NCBI GenBank assembly: GCA_000509105.1
Contig: BAIF02000065.1
Span: 1-64,000 of the forward strand
Direction: 5' to 3'
DNA from: Clostridiales bacterium VE202-21
GTDB taxonomy: Bacteria > Bacillota > Clostridia > Lachnospirales > Lachnospiraceae
Length of the DNA: 64,000 nt
The notes under the pieces were generated by a model. The model saw only the letters and a program-made list of their open reading frames with translations. It made no database searches and was not told where the DNA came from. Below, in pieces: positions 54,929 to 63,513 of the stretch. The position numbers and the translations under genes were made by a program. Position 1 is the first letter of the stretch, and each line of letters starts with the position of its first letter.

Positions 54929-55750
54929 ATGAAGTTAGGGGAAAAACAGGTTCTGACGGTTGTAAAGAAAGTAGAGTTCGGAGTGTATCTCGGAAGCGAT
55001 GAGGAGCGGGTGCTGCTCCCGAAGAAGCAGGTGCCCCGGGACATTGAGATAGGAGACCCTGTTGAAGTGTTTTTGTACCGCGATTCTGACGACCGGATGA
55101 TTGCGACCACCCATGAACCTAAGGTGACCCTGGGAAAGCTGGCGATACTGGAAGTGGCAGATGTGGGGAAGATGGGAGCTTTTCTCGACTGGGGGCTGGA
55201 AAAAGACTTATTCCTGCCTTTTAAGGAACAGACGGCAAAGGTAAAAAAGGGTGACCAATGCCTCGTAACCCTTTACATCGATAAGAGCAGCAGGCTTTGT
55301 GCCACTATGAAAGTCTATCATATGCTGCGGACGGATTCTCCGTATAAGAAGGATGACAAGGTAAGCGGCATTATCTACGATACCAGTGATGAGTTCGGAA
55401 TTTTTGTAGCGGTGGACCAGCAGTATTCCGCGCTGATTCCAAGAAAAGACGTATTCGGCGGTCTGACGGTGGGCCAGACGGTGGAAGCCAGGGTGACCTC
55501 CGTGAAGGCGGACGGCAAACTGGATCTGAGCGTAAAAGATAAGATTCCGGAGCAGATGGATAAAGATGCTCAGTACATTCTTAAGGTGATCCAAAGCTAT
55601 GATGGAGAACTGCCGTTTACGGACAAAGCAGACCCGGAGACGATTAAGCGGGAATTCAATATGAGCAAGGCAGCGTTCAAGCGTGCAGTGGGACGTCTTT
55701 TAAAGGCAGGTAAGATTGAGATTCTGGAAAAATGCATCAGAATTCGTTAA
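54929..55750 (+). CDS. CvfB-like S1-domain RNA-binding protein
   Basis: 273-aa protein with S1-like OB folds. Opening LGEKQVLTVVKKVEFGVYLG and the second unit LEVADVGKMGAFLDWGLEKDLFLPF are typical S1/CvfB sequence; a third unit holds VSGIIYDTSDEFGIFVAVD. The C-terminal winged helix is KREFNMSKAAFKRAVGRLLKAGKI. CvfB proteins bind RNA and affect virulence gene expression in staphylococci; the role here is unknown. Clean ribosome site AGAAGGAG. Confidence 0.9.
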   Translation: MKLGEKQVLTVVKKVEFGVYLGSDEERVLLPKKQVPRDIEIGDPVEVFLYRDSDDRMIATTHEPKVTLGKLAILEVADVGKMGAFLDWGLEKDLFLPFKEQTAKVKKGDQCLVTLYIDKSSRLCATMKVYHMLRTDSPYKKDDKVSGIIYDTSDEFGIFVAVDQQYSALIPRKDVFGGLTVGQTVEARVTSVKADGKLDLSVKDKIPEQMDKDAQYILKVIQSYDGELPFTDKADPETIKREFNMSKAAFKRAVGRLLKAGKIEILEKCIRIR

Positions 55751-55756
55751 AAAATC

Positions 55757-55784
55757 TTGCAATCCCTTTGAAATAAGTTATAAT
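55757..55784 (+). promoter_or_regulatory. Sigma-A promoter of the 79-aa gene
   Basis: TTGCAA (55757-55762), 16-bp spacer, TATAAT (55779-55784), 42 bp before the ATG at 55827. Confidence 0.75.
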
Positions 55785-55826
55785 GAAACAGTAAGACGTA
55801 GTTGAATGAAAGGAGAGATTGTAAAG

Positions 55827-56066
55827 ATGAAAGTACAGAATATTACGGACATAGAGGCATTTTTTAAGGTAGTAGATGCATGCCAGGGAAGAGTAGAATT
55901 AGTAACAGGCGAGGGGGACAGACTGAATCTGAAGTCTAAGTTATCCCAGTATGTATCCATGGCGAACATCTTCTCAAACGGCGAGATTCCTGAATTGGAG
56001 ATCATTGCATACGAAAAAGAAGATACAGACAGACTGATCAATTTTATGATCAACGGTGGAGTATAG
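55827..56066 (+). CDS. Small HPr-like protein without catalytic histidine
   Basis: 79-aa protein; ATG 55827 is chosen for its AGGAGA eight bases upstream. The layout resembles HPr-fold proteins: an N-terminal helix region (DIEAFFKVVDACQGRVEL), a strand-helix unit with LKSKLSQYVSMANIFSNGEIPELEI, and a C-terminal helix. It contains no histidine at all, so it cannot be a PTS phosphocarrier. Crh-like regulation is conceivable. The HPr reading is tentative; the gene itself is well supported by promoter, ribosome site and position before dnaE. Confidence 0.7.
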   Translation: MKVQNITDIEAFFKVVDACQGRVELVTGEGDRLNLKSKLSQYVSMANIFSNGEIPELEIIAYEKEDTDRLINFMINGGV

Positions 56067-56084
56067 AAGAACCGCAAGGGGAGT

Positions 56085-56218
56085 GTTACTATTCACACCC
56101 TGGGGGTGCGAACAGTAACGGGTGAGTCCCTGATAGCCGGCAAGGGCGCCGGCGGTCCTGGATCAACATAAAAAGGAAGCATATGAGGGTAGTTCTCTTA
56201 CAGGGGACCGCCCTTTTT
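56085..56218 (+). ncRNA. Candidate structured RNA / terminator region upstream of dnaE
   Basis: Successive hairpins: GTTACTATTCACACCC (56085-56100) with GGGTGCGAACAGTAAC (56104-56119), two mismatches allowing G-U; GGG-TGAG-TCCC (56120s); GCCGGC/GCCGGC near 56135-56152; then GGCGGTCC (56151-56158) with GGACCGCC (56205-56212) and a T5 run (56214-56218). The third and fourth stems share bases and are mutually exclusive, as in attenuators. It could be a terminator for the 79-aa gene, a leader of dnaE, or a small RNA. Confidence 0.5.
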
Positions 56219-56341
56219 CACTCTGTGAAGCAGATGGGATCCGATGGTCTGCTCCGCGGCAAAAGAAGGCCTGTCGGCAGAGACGACCGCGGCGGCAGTG
56301 GAAAGGTCTGCACGGATGCAGATAGAAGCAAGAGGTGAAGA

Positions 56342-59300
56342 ATGAATTTTGCACATTTACATGTCCATACAGAATATAGTCTTCTGGATGGCTCGAACAA
56401 GATAAAAGAATATGTGGCAAGAGTGAAAGAACTGGGCATGAACAGCGCGGCTATAACGGACCACGGTGTGATGTACGGTGTGATAGATTTTTACCGGGAG
56501 GCAAAGAAGCAGGGGATTAAGCCCATACTCGGCTGTGAGGTGTATGTAGCCCCGAATTCCCGGTTTGACAGGGAAGTAAACGGCGGCGAGGACAGGTATT
56601 ACCACCTGGTCCTGCTGGCCGAGAACAATACAGGTTATGCCAATCTGATGAAGATTGTGTCAAAGGGATTTGTGGAAGGCTATTATTATAAGCCAAGGGT
56701 GGATAAGGCGCTGCTTAGGGAATACCACGAGGGAATCATTGCCCTGAGCGCCTGCCTGGCCGGAGAAGTACAGCGGTATCTGACAAAAGGACTGTATGAG
56801 GAGGCGAAGAAGTCCGCCCTGGAATATCAGGATATTTTCGGGAAAGGGAACTATTTTCTGGAACTCCAGGATCACGGCATTCCGGATCAGGCGCTGGTGA
56901 ACCAGAGGCTTCTGCAGATGTCGGAGGAACTGGATATCGAACTTGCTGCCACCAATGACGTTCACTATACTCTCGCGGAGGATGAGAAGCCCCATGATAT
57001 CCTGCTCTGCATCCAGACTGCGAAAAAGCTGGATGATGAGAACCGGATGCGCTATGAGGGCGGACAGTACTATGTCAAATCCCCCGAGGAGATGGCGCAG
57101 CTCTTTCCCTATGCGCTGCAGGCGCTGGAGAACACACAGCGGATCGCCGACAGATGTGAGGTGGAGATCGAATTCGGCGTAACCAAGCTGCCGAAATACG
57201 ATGTGCCGGAGGGCATGACTTCCTGGGAATATCTGAATAAGCTGTGTTTCGAGGGCCTGGAGAGACATTATGACGAGCCGCCCCAGGAACTGAGGGAACG
57301 GTTGGAATATGAACTGAATACCATAAAAAATATGGGATATGTGGATTATTTTCTGATTGTGTGGGACTTTATAAAGTATGCGAAGGATCATGGAATCGCG
57401 GTAGGTCCGGGGCGGGGCTCTGCCGCCGGAAGTATCGTGTCCTACTGCCTGGAGATTACCAACATCGATCCCATCCGCTACCAGCTTCTGTTTGAGCGGT
57501 TCCTGAACCCGGAACGTGTATCCATGCCCGATATTGACGTGGATTTTTGTTATGAAAGACGGCAGGAAGTCATAGACTATGTGGTACGCAAATATGGCAA
57601 GGACCGGGTAGTGCAGATCGTCACATTCGGAACCCTGGCGGCCCGGGGAGTCATCCGCGATGTCGGACGCGTCATGGATCTGCCTATGCCTTTGTAGATA
57701 CGATTGCAAAGATGATTCCTACCGAACTGAATATCACAATTGATAAAGCACTGAAAATGAACCCGGAACTGCGGAAAACCTATGAGACGGATGAGCAGGT
57801 GAAGTATCTCATCGATATGTCAAAACGCCTCGAGGGTCTGCCGCGCCACAGTTCCATGCATGCGGCCGGGGTTGTGATCAGCCAGAAGTCAGTGGATGAG
57901 TATGTGCCGCTGTCCCGTGCGCAGGATGGTTCCATCACCACACAGTTTACGATGACCACACTGGAGGAGCTGGGCCTTTTAAAAATGGATTTCCTGGGGC
58001 TGCGCACCTTGACGGTGATACAGAATGCGGTTGGGATGGTAAGGCATAAGAACCCGGAACTGGATATGGATCGGATTGACTATAATGATAAGAACGTATT
58101 GGACTATATAGGCACAGGGAAGACGGACGGTATATTCCAGCTGGAAAGCGCGGGGATGAAGAGCTTTATGAAGGAACTGAAACCCCACAGCCTGGAGGAT
58201 ATTATCGCCGGGATCTCGCTGTACCGTCCGGGGCCCATGGACTTCATCCCGCAGTATATACGGGGAAAGAATGATGCGGGATCAATCACTTACGACTGCC
58301 CGCAGCTGGAACCGATTCTTGCGCCGACGTATGGGTGTATCGTGTATCAGGAGCAGGTTATGCAGATTGTGCGTGATCTGGCCGGCTATACGCTGGGGAG
58401 AAGCGATCTGCTGCGCCGCGCCATGTCCAAGAAAAAGGGCGATGTGATGCAGAAGGAGCGCCAGACCTTTGTCTACGGCGACGAAGAGAGCGGGGTTCCG
58501 GGCTGTGTTGCTAACGGGATCAATGAGAAAACTGCCAATAAGATCTACGATGAAATGATCGATTTTGCGAAATACGCCTTTAATAAGTCCCACGCCGCGG
58601 CCTATGCGGTGGTTTCTTACCAGACGGCGTATCTGAAATACTATTATCCGGTTGAATTTATGGCAGCTTTGATGACTTCCGTGATTGAAAATCCGTCAAA
58701 GGTGGCAGAATATATCTATACCTGCCGGCAGATGGACATCCGGATACTTCCGCCGGATATCAACCGCGGAGTGGCTGACTTTTCCGTGGATGAGGGCAAT
58801 ATACGCTATGGACTGGCTGCGATTAAGAGCGTAGGAAAGCCTGTCATTGAAGCGATTGCCGAGGATCGGAAAGAATTCGGGCCGTTTAAAAATCTGGAAG
58901 ACTTTATCAGCAGAATGTCCGTGAAGGATTCCCTCAATAAAAGGGTAATTGAGAACTTCATCAAGGCAGGGGCGCTGGATGGGCTGGGTGGAACCAGAAA
59001 ACAGTTCATGAGCATTTACGTACAGATCGTGGACCATGTCAACCAGGAAAAGAAATATGCCATGACCGGGCAGATGACACTGTTTGATCTGGTGGATGAT
59101 GAGCAAAAGAGCGAGTTTGAAATCAAACTGCCGGATGTAGGCGAGTATACGAAAGAGAATCTGCTTGCTTTTGAAAAAGAGGTGCTGGGGATTTATATCA
59201 GCGGGCATCCGCTGGAGGAAGAGGAGGAAAAGTGGCGCAGGTCCATTTCTGCCACAACCGCTGATTTTCAGCCGGATGAGGAGACAGGGACACCCAAGGT

Positions 59301-59814
59301 CCGTGACGGCGCCAAAGAGATTATCGGGGGAATGATTACTGACAAGACGGTGAAAAACACCAGGAATAATCAGATGATGGCGTTCCTGACACTGGAAGAC
59401 CTGCTGGGAACGGTGGAAGTTGTGGTGTTCCCGCGGGATTATGAGAAGAACCGCCCTCTGTTGGAAGTGGATAATAAGGTGTTTATCCGAGGGAGAGTGT
59501 CTGAGGAGGATGAAAAGGCGAGTAAGCTGATTTGTGAGAAGATCATTCCGTTTACACAGACAAAGAAAGAGCTTTGGCTCCAGTTCCCGGATAAGAACGC
59601 ATTTCAGGAAGAAGAGCAGATCGTCTACGGGTACCTTGCGGATTCGGAGGGCGATGATGAGGTCGTGATCTACTGCCAGGCGGAACGGGCGGTGAAGCGT
59701 CTGCCGAGAAACCGTAATATCAGTATCGGCCCTCAGGTGTTAAGCAGGTTGATGAACCATTTTGGGGATAAGCGGGTAAAAGTGGTAGAAAAACCTATTG
59801 AAAACCATTTATAA
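56342..59814 (+). CDS. dnaE: DNA polymerase III alpha subunit DnaE, interrupted by a single-base frameshift
   Basis: Replicative polymerase. The first frame (56342-57697) ends DLPMPL; the second resumes in ...[16 protein letters not shown]. Adding one T near 57683-57685 restores [13 protein letters not shown] and a protein of about 1,157 aa, the normal size. Domains: N-terminal PHP ([15 protein letters not shown]), catalytic palm with the Asp triad region [13 protein letters not shown], tau-binding/HhH part, and C-terminal OB-fold ([19 protein letters not shown] read in parts). DnaE is normally essential alongside PolC in Firmicutes, so a sequence error is likelier than a real break. Confidence 0.93.
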
Positions 59815-59826
59815 ATAGGTTAGAAT
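59798..59826 (+). promoter_or_regulatory. Promoter and inverted repeat upstream of pfkA
   Basis: TTGAAA (59798-59803), 17-bp spacer, TAGAAT (59821-59826), overlapping the last codons of dnaE. AACCTATT (59792-59799) is repeated inverted at 59814-59821, bracketing the spacer, which may be an operator. The leader before the pfkA start is about 125 nt and has no gene. Confidence 0.6.
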
Positions 59827-59959
59827 AGTACCCAAAGTGTTAAAATTTAAGCAATCCCTGCAGGGCAGGCTTTTTCGCCCTCCCGATGGCAAGGGTTCAG
59901 GAAATTGCGGAAAAACGACATTTGGTTAGGTAGGTATTTTTAGAAAGGTGGATAAAAAT

Positions 59960-60979
59960 ATGGCAGAAACAAAAGCATCGGTTAGTAAAATAAACCTGGA
60001 AGAGATTGAAGACCGGATCCGCACCATCGGGATCCTCACAAGCGGCGGAGATGCTCCGGGAATGAATGCGGCGATCCGTGCGGTTACGAGAACAGCACTT
60101 TCCAAAGGGCTGAAGGTACGCGGGATCAGAAGAGGATATCATGGCCTTTTGAAAGAGGAGATTATCGACCTGTCAGCACGCGATGTATCCGATACGATTC
60201 AGCGCGGCGGAACCATTCTTCAGACAGCACGCTGTCAGGCTATGCGCACGGAAGAGGGGCAGCAGAAAGCGGCTGCTATCTGTAAAAAATACGGCATTGA
60301 CGGCCTTGTGGTAATCGGCGGGGACGGTTCTTTTGCCGGCGCGCAGAAGCTTTCTCATCTGGGAGTGAATACAATCGGGCTTCCGGGAACTATTGACCTG
60401 GATATCGCCTGTACAGACTATACAATCGGATTTGACACTGCAGTCAACACAGCCATGGAGGCGATTGACAAGGTGCGCGATACCTCCACATCCCATGAAC
60501 GCTGCAGCATTATTGAAGTTATGGGAAGAGATGCAGGATACCTGGCACTGTGGTGCGGTATTGCAAATGGTGCGGAAAGAATTCTGATGCCGGAAGAAAA
60601 AGATTATAATGAGGAAGCCCTTATTTCCGACATTATGGAGAATAAAAAACGCGGTAAAAAGAATTATATCATTATCAACGCCGAGGGTGTGGGCGACTCC
60701 ATCAATATGGCGAAGAGAATCGAAGAGGCAACCGGTATTGAGACAAGGGCAACGATCCTGGGACACATGCAGCGCGGCGGAAGCCCGACATGTAAGGACA
60801 GAGTATATGCATCCACCATGGGAGCCATGGCGGTAGAGCTGCTCTGCTCAGGCAAGACGAACCGGGTAGTCGGATATAAGAACGGAAGATTTGTAGACTA
60901 TGATATCGAGGAAGCTCTCTCCATGAAGAAAGAGATTCCCGCCCATCAGTATGAAATTGCAAAAGTATTAGCAATCTAG
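59960..60979 (+). CDS. pfkA: 6-phosphofructokinase
   Basis: 339-aa ATP-dependent glycolytic kinase making fructose 1,6-bisphosphate. ATP loop GILTSGGDAPGMNAAIRA, active site GTIDLDIACTDYTIGFDTA (Asp general base) and MGRDAGYLALW. ATG 59960 follows AAAGGTGG; a GTG at 59948 lies inside that ribosome site and is rejected. About 20 residues longer at the N-terminus than the usual 319-aa bacterial enzyme. Confidence 0.95.
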   Translation: MAETKASVSKINLEEIEDRIRTIGILTSGGDAPGMNAAIRAVTRTALSKGLKVRGIRRGYHGLLKEEIIDLSARDVSDTIQRGGTILQTARCQAMRTEEGQQKAAAICKKYGIDGLVVIGGDGSFAGAQKLSHLGVNTIGLPGTIDLDIACTDYTIGFDTAVNTAMEAIDKVRDTSTSHERCSIIEVMGRDAGYLALWCGIANGAERILMPEEKDYNEEALISDIMENKKRGKKNYIIINAEGVGDSINMAKRIEEATGIETRATILGHMQRGGSPTCKDRVYASTMGAMAVELLCSGKTNRVVGYKNGRFVDYDIEEALSMKKEIPAHQYEIAKVLAI

Positions 60980-60986
60980 GAGACGA

Positions 60987-61820
60987 GTGACATTGAGTGC
61001 GGAATGTAAAAAAACGGCGCCGATCGGTGTGTTTGATTCGGGCGTTGGAGGCCTAACGGTCGTACGGGAGATGATAAGACAGCTTCCGAATGAGAATATC
61101 GTGTATTTCGGGGATACTGCGCGCGTTCCGTACGGAAGCAAGTCCCAGAATACCATTATCCGCTTTTCCGAGCAGATCATCCGGTTTTTGAAAAACAAAA
61201 AGGTAAAAGCCATTGTGATTGCCTGCAATACGGCGAGTGCACTGGCGCTGGACGCGGTCCGCGATGAATTTGACGTTCCAATCCTCGGGGTGGTTATCCC
61301 GGGGGCCAGGGCAGCAGTGGAGGCGACACAGAACTTAAAGGTCGGTGTTGTCGGAACAGATGCCACGGTGCAGAGCGGTATGTATACGAAGATTATCCAT
61401 GGCATGAATCCAGAGATAACGGTGATAGAAAAGGCATGCCCATTGTTTGTCCCTCTCGTGGAGGAAGGGTTTAAAGAACATCATGTCACACGGGAGATTA
61501 TTGATTTTTATCTGGAATCGATGAAGAAGACAGACATCGATGCCATGATACTTGGATGTACCCACTACCCGTTGCTTCGGTCTAAGATTCGTGCCTACAT
61601 GGGAGAGGGAATCCAGATTGTGAATCCGGCCTATGAGACAGCCATGGATCTGAAAAAGCTGCTGAAAGAGCAGGATATGGAGAATGGCGGGCAGCAGGAG
61701 CCCCACAGCCGTTATGAATTTTTTGTCAGCGATGCTGCGGAAAAATTCCGGCATTTTGCAAACACGGTCATGCCGTTTGACATATCAACCACAAACGTAG
61801 TTAACATTGAAGAATATTAG
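60987..61820 (+). CDS. murI: Glutamate racemase
   Basis: About 277 aa, supplying D-glutamate for peptidoglycan. IGVFDSGVGGLTVVREM, the two catalytic Cys in VIACNTASALAL and ILGCTHYPLL, and GDTARVPYGSKS: all family motifs. Start GTG 60987 is four bases after AGGAG; TTG 60993 is the alternative. Seven bases after the pfkA stop, so same transcript. Confidence 0.95.
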   Translation: MTLSAECKKTAPIGVFDSGVGGLTVVREMIRQLPNENIVYFGDTARVPYGSKSQNTIIRFSEQIIRFLKNKKVKAIVIACNTASALALDAVRDEFDVPILGVVIPGARAAVEATQNLKVGVVGTDATVQSGMYTKIIHGMNPEITVIEKACPLFVPLVEEGFKEHHVTREIIDFYLESMKKTDIDAMILGCTHYPLLRSKIRAYMGEGIQIVNPAYETAMDLKKLLKEQDMENGGQQEPHSRYEFFVSDAAEKFRHFANTVMPFDISTTNVVNIEEY

Positions 61821-61829
61821 GTGAACCAT

Positions 61830-62288
61830 ATGACAAAGGATGTATTGGTCAGCATATCCGGACTGCACACGGACTTTATCGCCGGCATGACGGATGAAGA
61901 AAACGAGGCCATCGAGGTCGTAACACCCGGCAGTTATTACTGCAGGAACGGGAACCATTACGTACTTTATGATGAAGTAATGGAAGGCATGCCCGGAACA
62001 ATAAAAAATAAAATAAAAATAACCGGTTCAGACAGCCTGGAGATCATGAAAACCGGTATATCCAATGCCCATATGATTTTTGAAAAGAATAAAAAGAATC
62101 TCACGTATTATCAGACACCTTATGGGCAGATGCTGATCGGAGTGAATACAAAGAACATGGAAGTAAATGTTACGGACGACAACATTGGAGTCAGGGTGGA
62201 TTACGAACTGGATGTGAACCATGAACCATTGGCTGATTGTAAAATAAAGATGGACATTTACTCAAAGGGGTCAGACCCCTTTTCATAG
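61830..62288 (+). CDS. DUF1934 (YwiB-like) protein
   Basis: 152-aa beta-barrel-like protein of the DUF1934 family: DVLVSISGLHTDF, then GNHYVLYDEVMEG and a terminal DVNHEPLADCKIKMDIY. ATG 61830 follows TAGGTG. The last residues (KGSDPFS) and the stop are encoded by palindromic repeat sequence, so the natural C-terminus was probably altered by repeat insertion. Cotranscribed with murI. Confidence 0.87.
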   Translation: MTKDVLVSISGLHTDFIAGMTDEENEAIEVVTPGSYYCRNGNHYVLYDEVMEGMPGTIKNKIKITGSDSLEIMKTGISNAHMIFEKNKKNLTYYQTPYGQMLIGVNTKNMEVNVTDDNIGVRVDYELDVNHEPLADCKIKMDIYSKGSDPFS

Positions 62289-62301
62289 GGGTCTGACCCC
62301 T
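62264..62301. repeat. Palindromic repeats (copies 3 and 4)
   Basis: AAAGGGGTC-A-GACCCCTTT (62264-62282) and AGGGGTC-T-GACCCCT (62287-62301), back to back. The first supplies the last codons of the DUF1934 gene and the stop (62286-62288) runs into the second. Following bases TTTGCGCTCCATTGTAAGA resemble those after copy 1. Confidence 0.87.
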
Positions 62302-62320
62302 TTGCGCTCCATTGTAAGAA

Positions 62321-62367
62321 AATAACCGCAGTTTCTGATTATGATCAGATTACTGCGGTTATTTTTT
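62321..62367. terminator. Strong bidirectional terminator
   Basis: Perfect 12-bp stem AATAACCGCAGT (62321-62332) / ACTGCGGTTATT (62352-62363), extended internally by TCTGA/TCAGA, then T6 on the plus strand and TTTTCTTAC on the minus side. It serves the murI-DUF1934 transcript and the convergent gene ending at 62380. Confidence 0.88.
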
Positions 62368-62379
62368 ATCATAAGGAAT

Positions 62380-62826
62380 TTACTTTTTGTCCTTTTTAAA
62401 TCTAGCGAAGAGCCCTTTCTTTTTCTGCGGTGTTTCCAGTGATCCGCGGACTCCTCTTACGGCAGTTATGTAGATGCCGCTTACGGTTGCTTTAACTTCC
62501 TTTTTAATAGGAATGAGAGGAAATACCTGTGCATCGCACATCAGCGTCATTACCTTTGGTCCGACTTTTGCCTTTACTACCGGTACTTTCGTACGTCTCA
62601 GATACTTAGGGGTATTGTCCACGACAACGGAAGGGAAACCGGCGTCTTTCAGCTTCATCTTTCCTTTATCGATAATCAGCATCGTTACCTGCTGTGCGGC
62701 TGCTTCCATCTGCTCTCTTTGTGCTGCCTGCTTTTTTTCTGATCTTTTGCCGAAAATATACAGTAAAATTAATGCGATGATCAGTACTACCAAGACAATG
62801 AGCATTATTTTCAATCCTAAACTCAC
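62380..62826 (-). CDS. Membrane-anchored protein of unknown function
   Basis: 148-aa protein. I start at GTG 62826, since AGGAGGG lies six bases upstream; the longer frame to 62883 has no ribosome site. One N-terminal membrane helix (IMLIVLVVLIIALILLYIF), then a Lys/Gln-rich coiled segment and a small basic domain (about 50-120) with LKDAGFPSVVVDNTPKYLRR. The tail is very Lys-rich (KKGLFARFKKDKK). Not a family I can name. Confidence 0.78.
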   Translation of the reverse strand: MSLGLKIMLIVLVVLIIALILLYIFGKRSEKKQAAQREQMEAAAQQVTMLIIDKGKMKLKDAGFPSVVVDNTPKYLRRTKVPVVKAKVGPKVMTLMCDAQVFPLIPIKKEVKATVSGIYITAVRGVRGSLETPQKKKGLFARFKKDKK

Positions 62827-62968
62827 GATGAACCCTCCTATAAATACTCTTTTTCCGCGATTATGCAAGTAGTATTGTACCATTCTTTGGAGGGAAGTGC
62901 AAGCAATTTGATATTCTATAATAAGGAAGTTTTAATATAATATATTAAAAATACAGTGAGGCAGAATA

Positions 62969-63328
62969 TTGAATAAAATTATAGATGAAAACTATCTAGA
63001 CCTGATTATCGATAATATGCTGGTGAGAAATGCAGAATCAGAAAACGGTCAGGCCATAAAAATCAATGACAGGTATTCGATTATAAATGTTTTGAATCCG
63101 AATCCTTATCCCTGTGAACTTGGGGAAGCCCATGCCGCAGGAACGATTGCAATGCTGCTCGAATGGGCGGTTGTAAAGGGATATTATTCGACCATTACGG
63201 GATACGATGTCAATCGGCTGATCATACGCGGTGCAGACAGAAGCAACCAAGGATACACTTACCCCAATAAAAATGGGGGATATGGAACCCTTGATATATA
63301 CAGCCTGCTCAGAAAATTAAATTTATAA
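62969..63328 (+). CDS. Internally deleted S8 subtilase (Csp-like) remnant or mini-protein
   Basis: 119 aa from a TTG start with GTGAGG seven bases upstream. Residues 1-50 (KIIDENYLDLIIDNMLV, NDRYSIINV, PYPCELG) resemble the extreme N-terminus of clostridial Csp-type subtilases. Residues 53-119 (AHAAGTIAMLLEWAVVKGYY, YDVNRLIIRGADRS, GYGTLDIYSLLRKL) resemble their C-terminus. The whole catalytic core, including the Asp, His and Ser, is missing, with the junction at about residues 50-54. Similarity is from memory; a proteolytic function is excluded. Confidence 0.7.
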   Translation: MNKIIDENYLDLIIDNMLVRNAESENGQAIKINDRYSIINVLNPNPYPCELGEAHAAGTIAMLLEWAVVKGYYSTITGYDVNRLIIRGADRSNQGYTYPNKNGGYGTLDIYSLLRKLNL

Positions 63329-63370
63329 AGAAACTTTTCAAAGAGGGGCACGTGCCAAGCAGGCTCAGCA

Positions 63371-63411
63371 GTTACTGTGCACGTCCGCAGGGTATGAACA
63401 GTAAGTTTTTT
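63371..63411 (+). terminator. Terminator after the subtilase remnant
   Basis: TTACTGT (63372-63378) pairs with ACAGTAA (63398-63404), with weaker inner pairing, followed by six T (63406-63411). Contains the GAACAGTAA motif shared with 47566 and 56111. Confidence 0.75.
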
Positions 63412-63513
63412 CTTGTTTATTTATGATCTGTCACATTTTAGGGTTACTTTTTTGGAAATATAATAGTATAATCAAATATGTTACATACCGATGAATAAAG
63501 GAGTTAATATTAT

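Noticed and set aside
55827-56066. PTS phosphocarrier HPr
   Set aside because: The protein contains no histidine, so it cannot carry the phosphoryl group.
56180-56218. T-box riboswitch (GGGTAG...GGGGACCGCC before a T-run)
   Set aside because: The conserved T-box core is absent and dnaE or the small gene is not a T-box target; treated as a terminator or attenuator.
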